Assembly: GCF_013870525.1 (NCBI RefSeq)
Contig: NZ_JACBXD010000039.1
Coordinates: 1 to 64,000 of the forward strand
Length of the DNA: 64,000 nt
DNA from: Amycolatopsis pittospori
GTDB taxonomy: Bacteria > Actinomycetota > Actinomycetes > Mycobacteriales > Pseudonocardiaceae
Direction: 5' to 3'
In this document: one piece after another, positions 25,827 to 34,198 of the stretch
Position numbering within the stretch: position 1 is the first letter of the stretch
How the letters are laid out: the number at the start of each line of letters is the position of its first letter
The notes under the pieces: model-generated
Seen by the model: the letters and a program-made list of their open reading frames with translations, nothing else
Told to the model about the DNA's origin: nothing
Databases searched by the model: none
Position numbers and translations under genes: made by a program

Positions 25827-27019
25827 GGGTGGCGATCTGCGGTGCCGGGATCACCGGGCTGGCGCTGGCGCACCGGCTCGCGGCGCGGGATGTCGAGGTC
25901 GTAGTGCTGGAACGGGCCCCGGGCCCGCGCGACCAGGGCTACATGATCGACTTCTTCGGCCCGGGTTACGACGCCGTCGAGGAAATGGGCCTGCTGCCGC
26001 AGGTCAAGGACGTCGCGTACCAGGTGGACGAAGCAAGCTTGCTGGACGAGCACGGACGTCGCCGGGCGGGGATCGACTACGTCCGGTTCGCCAAGTCGGT
26101 GGGTGGCAGGCTGTGCAGCATCATGCGTCCCGATCTGGAGCGCGTGCTGCGTTCGGAACTTCCGTCCACAGTGGACGTACGCTTCGGTGCCAGGGTCACC
26201 GACGTGGAGGACTTGGGCGACCGGGTGCGGATCACCGTCGTGGACGGCGAGGTGATCGAGGCCGATCTGCTGGTGGGTGCGGACGGAATCCACTCGACCG
26301 TACGGAGACTGGTCTTCGGAGACGAGCGACGATTCCTGCGATATCTCGGTTTTCATACCGCGGCGTTCGTCTTCGAGGACGCGACGATCCGCGAGGAGGT
26401 GGGGGAGCGGTTCTGCCTGACCGACACCATCGGGGCGCAGATGGGCTTCTACGGTCTCCGCGACGGCAGGCTCGCCGCGTTCGCCGTACATCGCGCGACG
26501 GACCCGGCCCTGCCGAGCGATCCGCGAGCGGCCCTCCGCGCGGCCTACGGTTCTCTCGGCTGGGCCGTGCCTCGGGCGCTTGAACTCTGCCCACCTCCCG
26601 GCGAGGTCTACTACGACCAGGTCGCGCAGATCGACATGCCGTCCTGGAGCCGCGGACGGGTCGTTCTCGTCGGCGACGCTTGCTACGCCGTCTCACTGCT
26701 CGCCGGGCAGGGCGCCTCCCTGGGAATCGCCGGCGCGTTCGTGCTGGCCGAGCAGCTCGCACGGACGTCCTCGATCCCGGCGGCTCTCGCGGAGTACGAG
26801 CGGTTGGTCCGGCCGGTGGTGACCGAGAAGCAACAGGTCGCTCGTCGTGGCGCACGGTGGTTCTTGCCTGCGAATCGGTTCCTGCTTCAGGCACGTCGGG
26901 TCTTTCTTCGTGTGGCAAGGCTTCCGGGGCTCGAACGGCCGCTTGCCGCTGCTGTCACGGGGAAGTCGACGGCGTTGGTCACGAACCTGCGGCGGGGGAG
27001 CGAGCTTCGGAGCCGGTGA
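25823..27019 (+). CDS. FAD-dependent monooxygenase (PHBH fold)
   Basis: 398 residues. Class A flavoprotein motifs are intact: GAGITGLALAHRL at the N-terminus, DLLVGADGIHSTVRR near residue 150, and GRVVLVGDACYAVSLLAGQGASLGIAGA near residues 277-304. Such enzymes hydroxylate aromatic or polyketide substrates with NAD(P)H and oxygen; some inactivate antibiotics. The coupled TetR gene suggests induction by a small compound. The substrate cannot be read from sequence. The last 60 residues are basic, which is common in the family. Confidence 0.9.
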   Translation: MRVAICGAGITGLALAHRLAARDVEVVVLERAPGPRDQGYMIDFFGPGYDAVEEMGLLPQVKDVAYQVDEASLLDEHGRRRAGIDYVRFAKSVGGRLCSIMRPDLERVLRSELPSTVDVRFGARVTDVEDLGDRVRITVVDGEVIEADLLVGADGIHSTVRRLVFGDERRFLRYLGFHTAAFVFEDATIREEVGERFCLTDTIGAQMGFYGLRDGRLAAFAVHRATDPALPSDPRAALRAAYGSLGWAVPRALELCPPPGEVYYDQVAQIDMPSWSRGRVVLVGDACYAVSLLAGQGASLGIAGAFVLAEQLARTSSIPAALAEYERLVRPVVTEKQQVARRGARWFLPANRFLLQARRVFLRVARLPGLERPLAAAVTGKSTALVTNLRRGSELRSR

Positions 27020-27256
27020 GGGCTGTGGCCGGTGGGGCGGTGGGTCGGTGCTGTCGCGGGCGGAACGGGTCGGTCACCTCCGCCTGGTGATTCGTAGCGT
27101 TTAGTCCTCTGAATGCGGTTGAAGGCGGGGGAACCTTTGGCGGGAACGTCACACCATGTCTCTCGATAAGAGGCGGATTTCTGTCCGTGGTCGGCCGGTT
27201 ATGGCAAAGTCACCCTTCCGGGTTATTTGGACCACTTTAAATGTTGCCTAAGATTA

Positions 27257-27270
27257 CGAACACATGTTCG
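27257..27270 (+). promoter_or_regulatory. LexA/SOS box CGAACACATGTTCG
   Basis: This is a perfect match to the CGAAC-N4-GTTCG box bound by LexA in actinobacteria and Gram-positive bacteria. It lies 24 bases upstream of the GTG start at 27294, with a TATTCT -10-like hexamer at 27282-27287 between. 13E12/DUF222 genes are members of the mycobacterial LexA regulon, which supports the call. Confidence 0.8.
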
Positions 27271-27293
27271 ACAGGGTTTGGTATTCTTGGGGT

Positions 27294-28556
27294 GTGTCCG
27301 AGACGACGTTCGTTCCCGAGTTGCCGCAGGAGCTGTGGCGCGCAGGCAAGCTGGAGCTTGCTCATGGCGTGCAGCAGTTCCTGCAGCTGATGCGGGTCGC
27401 GTCGGCTGGTCTGGGCCGGTATTTGGCGGAGATCGAGTCTCGTGGTTCCAAGGATTTGTATGGGTATGGGACGACGTTGGCGTGGTTCGCCGATGTCGCC
27501 GGTTTGTCTCAGGCTGAGGCGCGTCCGTATGTGAATCAGGCGATCGATCTGAATCCCACGCGTGCCTTGGATGGTCGTGAGATTCCCGCGTTCGCGCCCG
27601 CGACGGCTGCTGCGGCGGCGGACGGTGCGATCGGGCAGGAGCGGATCAAGCAGATCTTGGGGATCTTGAAGGAGATTCCGGCTGAGGTGTCTGTCGAAGC
27701 TCGGGAGCGTACGGAGAAGACCCTCGTCGACCTGGCTCGGGATGCGGGTCCCAGTGAAGTTTCGGAACTGGGGAGCACCCTGCTGGGCTTGCTGGATCCT
27801 GACGGCACGGAGCCGAAGGATCCCGAACCCTCTCAGCCGCGTCGTGAACTGACCGTGGAACGCCGTAAGGACGGGTTCTGGAAGATCAAGGGCCTTCTTG
27901 ATGATGAGTTGGGTGCCCGGACCGCGGCAGCGCTTGAGGCTTATGCGAAGCCTCGCCCGGCCGATGAGTTCGGTCAGGCCGACTTCCGCACCAAAACAGA
28001 ACGCCAAGGCGACGCGTGGGCCGAACTCCTGGACCTCGCGATCGCGTGCCCGGATCAGCCCGGCACCAACGGCTACCGGACCCTGATCCACGTGACCGTC
28101 GGTCTCGATGAGCTGAAGACCGGGATCGGCAAGGCCTGCCTGGACTACGTCGGGGAGATGACCGCCCGCGAAGCCCGCATGGCCGCCTGCGACTGCCTCA
28201 TGTTGCCGGTGGTGCTCAACGCCGCTGGTGAGCCCCTCGATGTGGGGCGGCTGAGGCGGTTCGTCACACCCGGCCAGCGACGGGCGTTGAACATCCGCGA
28301 CGGCGGCTGCGCGTTCCCGGGCTGCCATCGGCGACCGAAGAATTGTCACGCACACCATATTCATCACTGGGCAGACGGCGGACGGACCGACCTCCGGAAC
28401 CTCGTGTTGCTCTGTGGCTTCCACCACCGGCTGATCCATCACGGTGAGTGGGAAGTGCGGATGGCCGCCGACGGGTTACCGGAGTTCATCCCACCCCAAT
28501 ACCGCGACCCACTTCGAAGTCCCCGGCGCAACACCCTCCACCGCGCCGCCGCTTGA
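27294..28556 (+). CDS. DUF222 / HNH endonuclease protein (13E12 family)
   Basis: 420 residues from GTG 27294. ATG 27264 is in frame but falls inside the SOS box, and a -10-like TATTCT ends 6 bases before GTG, so a leaderless transcript is likely. The N-terminal half is DUF222 (ELPQELWRAGKLELAHGV). The C-terminal HNH domain is intact: CAFPGC, CHAHHIHHWADGGRT, NLVLLCGFHH. The first half uses many T-ending codons unlike its neighbours while the last third is ordinary high-GC, suggesting a mosaic or transferred origin. The family is multicopy in actinobacteria and may be a selfish or DNA-damage-linked nuclease. Confidence 0.88.
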   Translation: MSETTFVPELPQELWRAGKLELAHGVQQFLQLMRVASAGLGRYLAEIESRGSKDLYGYGTTLAWFADVAGLSQAEARPYVNQAIDLNPTRALDGREIPAFAPATAAAAADGAIGQERIKQILGILKEIPAEVSVEARERTEKTLVDLARDAGPSEVSELGSTLLGLLDPDGTEPKDPEPSQPRRELTVERRKDGFWKIKGLLDDELGARTAAALEAYAKPRPADEFGQADFRTKTERQGDAWAELLDLAIACPDQPGTNGYRTLIHVTVGLDELKTGIGKACLDYVGEMTAREARMAACDCLMLPVVLNAAGEPLDVGRLRRFVTPGQRRALNIRDGGCAFPGCHRRPKNCHAHHIHHWADGGRTDLRNLVLLCGFHHRLIHHGEWEVRMAADGLPEFIPPQYRDPLRSPRRNTLHRAAA

Positions 28557-28686
28557 CCGCAGGAACCGAAGAGCCCGCCACCGAACCGGCGACGGGCCCT
28601 TCGGCACGCCCACGCCCCGGCGCTGACCACTCGTCGGACCGGAACCAGGGCCGCGCTCGAACCTCGGACAGCACTGGGGCAAGCGC

Positions 28687-28732
28687 GTCGTGAGTGGTAA
28701 GGGTCGTTCTAACCCTCCTTATCACTCACGAC
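28687..28732. repeat. TCGTGAGTGG hairpin repeat, copy 2
   Basis: An imperfect inverted repeat with outer arms GTCGTGAGTG and CACTCACGAC, and inner GGGT/ACCC. It is related to 5205-5250 and 45792-45839. It lies between the HNH gene and a decayed methyltransferase. Confidence 0.75.
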
Positions 28733-28751
28733 CCACCGGCCCGCGTAGCTC

Positions 28752-29176
28752 TTGCGTGGCCTCGCCGCGTTCGAGCTCTACGCCGCCCGGGACGACGGCG
28801 CGTACGAACTCGCCCCGCTCGGTGTGGCGCGGCGTGGACGGGGATGGCGGACACCGTGCGCACCGGCACGCTTCTCGCCCGGTTGCTGGGTGAGCACGCC
28901 GACGCCGAAGGGGTGCTGCTCGACAGCCAGAAGGTCGCCGCGACCGCGAGCGCGCGGATGCACCGCGCCGGGCCGGCGCAGCGCTGCACCACGATCGGCG
29001 GCGACTTCTTCGGCGAGGTTCCCGGGGGTGGCGATCTCTATGTGCTGCGCCAGATCCTGCACGACTGGGACGACGAATGCTTCGGCGACCTGCTCGACAA
29101 AGCGGGCTTCACGGTCCGGCGGGTCCACCGGCTGCCGACGGCGGTGGCGGTCATCGAAGCGGTGCCTATGCCCTGA
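28752..29176 (+). pseudogene. Decayed O-methyltransferase
   Basis: Pieces of an acetylserotonin-type O-methyltransferase are spread over two frames. LRGLAAFELYAARDDGAYELAPLG (from 28752) is the N-terminal dimerisation region. After a frameshift, GEHADAEGVLLDSQKVAATA, IGGDFFGEVPGGGDLYVLRQ and ILHDWDDE are the SAM-binding and catalytic region. It then jumps directly to LLDKAGFTVRRVHRLPTAVA, the C-terminus, so about 80 residues are missing. Together with the lost start this cannot make an active enzyme. Its stop overlaps the converging KAS III gene. Confidence 0.75.
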
Positions 29177-30152
29177 AGCACAAGGTTCCCCACTGGAATC
29201 CCGCGCCGATCGCCGAGACCACGAAGGTGTCACCCGGTCGTACAGAGCCCTCCTCGAAGCCCTTGTGGAGCACGGTGAACACACCCGCCGAACCGGTGTT
29301 CCCGAGCTTGTCGACGGTGATCGGCGCGCGGTCGCGCGGGACCCCGAGTTTGTCCATCGCCGCCTGGACGATGTTCAGATTGGCCTGGTGGAGGAAGAAG
29401 TGGGTCACTTCGTCCACCGGCAGCCCGGCGCGGTCCGTGGCGTTCAGGACGCTGTCGGGCAGGCACCGGGTCGCGGTGTCCCAGACGGTCCGGCCGTTCA
29501 TCTTGAGATAGTGCCGTCGGTCGGTGAACGTCGTCGCCCCGGCGGGCTGCCGCGAGCCGCCTGCCGGGATCTCGACGTCGTACGACAGTTCCGCGCCGAA
29601 GTCCCAGCCGAGCAGGCCCGTTCCGGGCGTCGTCGCCCGGGTCACGACGGCGGCGCCCGCGGCGTCTCCGAAGAACACGCGCGTGGTGCGGTCCTCCGGG
29701 TCCGTCACGCGGGACGCGCTGTCGGCCGCGACCACCAGGACCCGTTCCGCGGCACCGGTTTCCACCAGCAGCGACGCGAGGAACAGCGCCTGGACGCCGT
29801 TCGCGCAGGCGGCCTGCGTGATGTCGAAGGTGAGCGCCCGGTACGCGCCGAGCGCCTCCTTGACGATCAACGCCGTCGAGGGCAGTGGCTGATCGTAGGT
29901 GTAGGTCGCGACGATGATCGCGTCGACGTCCCTCGCGGTGCATCCGGCCGTCGCGAGCGCGGGCCGCGCGGCCGCCACACACATGTCCGAGGTGGCGAGA
30001 TCCGGTGCGAGCCAACGGCGTTCGCGGATCCCGGTGCGGTTGACGATCCACTCGTCGGAGGTGTCGAGGGTTTCAGAGAGCCGCCGGTTGGTGACGATGT
30101 CCGGCGGCAGGTGCACGCCGGTGCCGGCGATCCGGACGGGGAGCGGGCTCAT
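29166..30152 (-). CDS. 3-oxoacyl-ACP synthase III family protein (KAS III)
   Basis: 328 residues from ATG 30152, which overlaps the upstream ThiF-fusion stop (ATGA); the frame is open 22 codons further but that would lie inside the neighbour. The catalytic triad is present: Cys116 in DITQAACANGVQ, histidine in FFLHQANLNI and asparagine in LGNTGSAG. KAS III enzymes start fatty-acid or secondary-metabolite chains, or act as acyltransferases. Isolation from fatty-acid genes and coupling to the acyltransferase-ThiF fusion point to a specialised metabolite role. Confidence 0.9.
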   Translation of the reverse strand: MSPLPVRIAGTGVHLPPDIVTNRRLSETLDTSDEWIVNRTGIRERRWLAPDLATSDMCVAAARPALATAGCTARDVDAIIVATYTYDQPLPSTALIVKEALGAYRALTFDITQAACANGVQALFLASLLVETGAAERVLVVAADSASRVTDPEDRTTRVFFGDAAGAAVVTRATTPGTGLLGWDFGAELSYDVEIPAGGSRQPAGATTFTDRRHYLKMNGRTVWDTATRCLPDSVLNATDRAGLPVDEVTHFFLHQANLNIVQAAMDKLGVPRDRAPITVDKLGNTGSAGVFTVLHKGFEEGSVRPGDTFVVSAIGAGFQWGTLCFRA

Positions 30153-31954
30153 GTGACCGTGCTCCGTTCGGGGCTGAGCTGACGGTCGAGGTCGGTGTAG
30201 AACCGGCCGGAAGCGCAAGGCAAGCCGAGCAGGATGCGTCGCGCGGCCTCGCCGCAGAGCGCGCCACCGAGGGCCACGCCGGAGGCCAGTTGCGGCCAGC
30301 TGCTCAGCGTGCGGCCCAGTTCACCGAAGGACGCGGCCAGTTCCGGGCTGATCCGGTCGGCGTCGACCATGGCCAGGATGAGCTCCACCTTCTCCTGGGG
30401 GGTCAGGTCGGCGACGTCCACGGATTTGATGTCGCCGAGCAGGCCGTGCAGCAGTGGCCGGTCCGGTTCGAGGTCGAAGCGTTCGACGTCGAGCATGCCG
30501 CGGTCGTTGCAGTCCATGACGACGGGGAGGCGCAGGTCGCGTGCGTACTCACGGGCGGCGACCTTGACCCATGGCGTGTCGCATTCCTCGATGAGCAGGT
30601 CGATCGAGCCCTGTCCGCCGACGAAGAACGCCTCGATGTTGTCCTCGGTCAGCCCGCCCCGGTGGATCTCGATGTCGAGGTACGGGTCGATCTCGAACAT
30701 CTGGCGTGCGGACAGGACCGCCTTGTTGACACCGAGTTCGTGGATGCCCGCGCGCAGCCGGTTCAGGTTCGAGAGGCTGAAGTCGTCGAAGTCGGCGAGT
30801 TTGTAGGCGCCGCCGATACCTTCGAGCGCGAAGGTGAGCGCCGCGCTGTTGCCGACCGAGAGCCCGATGATCCCGATCCGCTTGCCCAGCAGACGGCGCT
30901 GTTCGGGACGGTCGACCTTGCCGCGGTTGCGATCGGTGCGGACGAGGCGGTACTCGTCGCGTGGCAGTACGTGCACGAGCCGCTGCGACCACGGGTACCA
31001 GACCCAGCTGCCGTACTCCCACATCGTCAGCCCGGCGAGCTGTTCCCGTTTCCTGGCCTCGATTTCGGTCGAGTCGCGGCACGACGGTTCACGGCTGCGG
31101 ATCAGCTCCGAGAGCTGTTCGTCGATGGTGTCGTGGACTTCGCGGACCTCGCCGGAGGCCAGTAACGCCGTCAGGGCTTGGAAATCAGTGGGGTCGCGGG
31201 GCGCGAGCAGCGTCGGCTGCCACACGTCGCGATCGGGTCCGGAGACGCCGGCCAGCGCGGTGGGCGCGAGCCGTCCGGACGGCTCTTCGGAGAGCAGCGG
31301 CGAGGGCCCGGCGGCGGCCATCGCCGGGAATTCGTCGCGCAACCGGCTGACGAGATCGTGGTGCCGTCCGGCGCCCTCGGCGACGCGGTGGAACATGATC
31401 ACGACGTCTTCGGTGTACTGCTCGACATAGCGGCGAGTGCCCGGCATGGAACGGAAACCGAACTGCTCGTGGAAGCGGTCCTGGCCGTCCTTCGTACCCG
31501 ACGTCCCGATCATCGCGTGGGCGCCGAGGTGGTGCGCCGCGCCGATCGCGAGCGCGTTGAGGTACTGCCCGAGTCCGAGTTTCCGGGACCGGTGCTCGAC
31601 GACGAGCCTGCTGTGTTCGAACGTGTCCGCCACGTCGATGCCTTGTGTGGCAAGCAGTTCCTCGTAGCGTTCAGTGCCGAGGTAGGCCCGTGACTGGAAA
31701 CGGTCGCCGGTGGTGGGGGTGGAGAGCCGGATGTAGCCGAGCGGCGGGCCGTCCGGATGCTGGCGGGCGATGAAATGCCAGGCCCCGAAGTCGAGATCCT
31801 GGTCGTCGGCATGGGAACCGTCCGCTCGGCGGAAGGCCGGACGGCGGCCGCGGTCGAACAGGATCCGCGCCCGGAGTTCGCGCACGGAATCGAGCAGGCA
31901 GGCGTCGGCCCCGAGGAACGCGGTCACGATCCACGGGTTGGTCAAATCCGTCAA
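30149..31954 (-). CDS. Acyltransferase-like domain fused to ThiF/E1-type adenylyltransferase
   Basis: About 601 residues from TTG 31954, which follows AAAAGG at 6 bases; the frame is open to a GTG at 32071 with no ribosome site and a non-family-like 39 residues. Residues about 1-230 look like a GNAT or N-acyl-amino-acid-synthase fold (GYIRLSTPTT, EHSRLVVEHRSRKLGLGQYLNALA). Residues about 345-600 are an E1/ThiF domain: RIGIIGLSVGNSAALTFAL, LADFDDFSLSNLNRLR, GVNKA and ECDTPWVK. ThiF domains adenylate carboxyl ends or bind NTP; paired with an acyltransferase and KAS III the product may be an acylated, adenylate-activated metabolite. Substrates unknown. Confidence 0.8.
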   Translation of the reverse strand: MTDLTNPWIVTAFLGADACLLDSVRELRARILFDRGRRPAFRRADGSHADDQDLDFGAWHFIARQHPDGPPLGYIRLSTPTTGDRFQSRAYLGTERYEELLATQGIDVADTFEHSRLVVEHRSRKLGLGQYLNALAIGAAHHLGAHAMIGTSGTKDGQDRFHEQFGFRSMPGTRRYVEQYTEDVVIMFHRVAEGAGRHHDLVSRLRDEFPAMAAAGPSPLLSEEPSGRLAPTALAGVSGPDRDVWQPTLLAPRDPTDFQALTALLASGEVREVHDTIDEQLSELIRSREPSCRDSTEIEARKREQLAGLTMWEYGSWVWYPWSQRLVHVLPRDEYRLVRTDRNRGKVDRPEQRRLLGKRIGIIGLSVGNSAALTFALEGIGGAYKLADFDDFSLSNLNRLRAGIHELGVNKAVLSARQMFEIDPYLDIEIHRGGLTEDNIEAFFVGGQGSIDLLIEECDTPWVKVAAREYARDLRLPVVMDCNDRGMLDVERFDLEPDRPLLHGLLGDIKSVDVADLTPQEKVELILAMVDADRISPELAASFGELGRTLSSWPQLASGVALGGALCGEAARRILLGLPCASGRFYTDLDRQLSPERSTVT

Positions 31955-32388
31955 GTGATGCCTTTTCTGAAGATTGCGCCGGGAATCGGCGAGATAAACG
32001 TGGGAATAGTCCGGAAAATCGGCGAAATGCGAACCGTGCCGGACGAGACGGGACTGTAGCAGTCTGACCACGGAGAGTCGTCGGATGTGCGCGGCGGCCA
32101 GGGAAGCGCACCGGGCATGCAGAAAACGATTACCGTTCTCATTATCGACGCTGAGTCACGAGGAGGGTCATCAGACTTGATGAAGCCCGCCGGAATTCCC
32201 ACCCGATGGTGTTGAGGGTGGTTTCGCAGAGGAAGCGCAGTGCTTCGCAGCGTGTGGTAGAGGTCACAGAGGGTGGGTGATGTTCAGGCGGTTCCAGGGC
32301 GCCGTCGGTGACGACGTGGCGAAGCCGGCCACAACCGTGCGTGACGCTCCGCTCAGGAATGGTTCGCCGCTGAAAGGGCGAACCGTGA
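31955..32388. other. Intergenic region upstream of the ThiF fusion
   Basis: Lower-GC sequence of about 430 bases holding the promoter for the minus-strand pair and the 3' flank of the SDR gene. A dyad GAAAACG-ATTAC-CGTTCTC at 32122-32140 has some resemblance to zinc-repressor sites but the spacing differs from known Zur boxes. No gene supported. Confidence 0.45.
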
Positions 32389-33141
32389 TCACCAGGTGGG
32401 GCGGGCGGATATGCCTCCGTCCACGGTCAGGTCCTGGCCGGTGATCCACGCCGCGAGTGGCGAGGCGAGGAACAGGCACGCGTTCGCGACGTCGCCAGGG
32501 GTGCCGAGCCTGCCCAGCGGCGCGGCGTCGTGCCAGCGGCGGACGCCGTCCGGCCACGCTTCGCCGAGTCCGGGCCGGTCGATGAGGCCGGGGGAGACGG
32601 AGTTGACGCGGATGCCCCGTGGCCCGTACTCGAGCGCGGCGGCGCGGGCGTGCATGACCAGCGCGGCCTTGGCGCTGCTGTAATGCGCGTGCCCCGGCGC
32701 CGGATGGGCCGCCTCGATGGAGGCGATGTGGACGACGCTGCCGCCGCCGGTCATCACCTCGGCCGCGGCCTGGGTGCACGAGAACGCGCTGGTGAGGTTC
32801 GTGTCGATCACCGCGCGCCAGCTCGCGGCCGACATCCCCGGCAGCGGTTCGATCGGTTGTACTCCGGCGTTGTTGACCAGGGTGTCCAGCCGTCCGGTCC
32901 ACGCCGTGGCGGCGGCCACGAGCCGGCGGCACTCGTCGTCGTCGGACAGGTCGGCGGCGAACGCCTTGGCCTTGCCGCCGGCCTTCTCGACGCGTTCGAC
33001 GAGCGCGAGCGCCGATCCCTCGTCGCGGTGGTAGTGCACGGCGACGGCGCTGCCCGCCTCGGCGAACCGCCGGGCGATTCCCCCGCCGATCCCGCCGCTG
33101 GCCCCGGTGACGAGGGTCGTGGTGCCGGTCAGTTCGAGCAT
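32389..33141 (-). CDS. SDR family oxidoreductase
   Basis: 250 residues. Classical short-chain dehydrogenase motifs are present: the dinucleotide-binding TLVTGASGGIGGGIA, NNAGVQ near residue 90, and catalytic Ser/Tyr/Lys with HIASIEAAHP and HYSSAKAAL. RVNSVSPGLID follows. The C-terminus ITGQDLTVDGG is typical of 3-oxoacyl-ACP-reductase-like members. It lies 10 bases after the ABC permease stop, with AAAGGA upstream, so it is the last gene of the GntR operon. Substrate not assignable. Confidence 0.9.
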   Translation of the reverse strand: MLELTGTTTLVTGASGGIGGGIARRFAEAGSAVAVHYHRDEGSALALVERVEKAGGKAKAFAADLSDDDECRRLVAAATAWTGRLDTLVNNAGVQPIEPLPGMSAASWRAVIDTNLTSAFSCTQAAAEVMTGGGSVVHIASIEAAHPAPGHAHYSSAKAALVMHARAAALEYGPRGIRVNSVSPGLIDRPGLGEAWPDGVRRWHDAAPLGRLGTPGDVANACLFLASPLAAWITGQDLTVDGGISARPTW

Positions 33142-33151
33142 CGCTGTCCTT

Positions 33152-34198
33152 TCAGGCGAGACGACGGCGGATCCACCAGAAGCAGAACCCGGCGAGACCG
33201 AAGGCGAGGGCGAGATAGATCGCGCTTTCGATCCATTGGAAGGGCCAGAACCGGGTGGGTGCGTGGTAGACGAGTTCCTGCCGGTAGCCGAGGCGGTTGA
33301 TCTCCTTCAGGCACAACGTCATCGGATCGGTCGCACTGCCCGGGGCCCCGGCGCCGGAAGACGGGGCGCAGGGGCCGGACGACGTCGATGTGGTGACGCT
33401 TTCGACCGTGTTCCCGGAGGCGTCGACGGTCCGGCCGGACAGCAGCCAGCCGCCCGGATCCGGTGCCTGGGGTTCGAACCGCATCTCGCCGGTATGGGGG
33501 TTCCGGCTGATCCCGTCCACGGTGGACGGTGTGATTTCGACGGTCGCCACGGTCGCCGGAAGCAGATAGGGCCGGACCACGACGGGCATCGCGATCTGGA
33601 TCGCGGCGAAGGCGGCGAGTGTGATGGCCATCGCGGGCAGGCTACGGCGCACCAGCATCCCGATGGTCACACCGAGCGCGAAGGCGAAGGCCGAATACGC
33701 GATGGGGACGACACCGCGTGCGTCGAAGACCATCGCCGAGAGCCGGGGGAAGTCCTCGATCGCGGCCTGGTCGAAGGTGCTCGCCCACCAGGTGACCGCC
33801 AGGCTGCCCAGTCCGCCGGCGAGCATCGCGGCCAGTCCGGTGATCCCGAGTTTGACGGCCAGCCAGCGTGTCCTGGTGACGCTCTGGTTCCAGATCAGCC
33901 GGTGCGTGCCGGTTTCGAGTTCGCGGGTGAACAGCGGCGCGCCCCAGAAGAGTCCGATGAGCGCTGGCAGGAGGAGGACGATCGCGGTGACGGCGAGGAA
34001 GGTGCCTTGATGGTCGTTGAAGAAGCGATCGACGAAATCCCGGCAAGCGCCGGAATCGCCCGCGCAGGAAGCGATTCCGGAGGCGTAGTCGTCGGCGATC
34101 CCGGGGCCGGTGACGGCCAGGAGGGCCGCGAACGCGGCGAGCACACCGAAGACCGCGAAGGCCGGAGCCCGGAATTGGCGCCAGGTCAGCCAGATCAT
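33152..34198 (-). CDS. ABC-2 type transporter permease
   Basis: 348 residues with about six membrane segments (near 15-35, 95-120, 150-170, 180-205, 220-240 and 320-345) and a soluble extracellular loop of about 80 residues before the last helix. This matches the MIWLTWRQFR-starting permeases partnered with YtrA-type regulators in actinobacteria. ATG 34198 overlaps the ATPase stop (ATGA), so the two subunits are made together. The transported compound is unknown; such systems often respond to cell-envelope antibiotics. Confidence 0.88.
   Translation of the reverse strand: MIWLTWRQFRAPAFAVFGVLAAFAALLAVTGPGIADDYASGIASCAGDSGACRDFVDRFFNDHQGTFLAVTAIVLLLPALIGLFWGAPLFTRELETGTHRLIWNQSVTRTRWLAVKLGITGLAAMLAGGLGSLAVTWWASTFDQAAIEDFPRLSAMVFDARGVVPIAYSAFAFALGVTIGMLVRRSLPAMAITLAAFAAIQIAMPVVVRPYLLPATVATVEITPSTVDGISRNPHTGEMRFEPQAPDPGGWLLSGRTVDASGNTVESVTTSTSSGPCAPSSGAGAPGSATDPMTLCLKEINRLGYRQELVYHAPTRFWPFQWIESAIYLALAFGLAGFCFWWIRRRLA

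Noticed and set aside
27264-27293. ATG 27264 as the start of the DUF222/HNH gene
   Set aside because: It lies inside a perfect LexA box and upstream of the best -10; homologous sequence seems to begin at VSETT (27294).
28694-29176. An intact 160-residue protein at 28694-29176
   Set aside because: It joins two distant parts of an O-methyltransferase and starts in a repeat hairpin, so it is better read as a pseudogene remnant.
31957-32071. GTG 32071 as the start of the ThiF fusion
   Set aside because: No ribosome site, and the added 39 residues do not look like the folded domain; TTG 31954 has AAAAGG at the right spacing. Not fully excluded.
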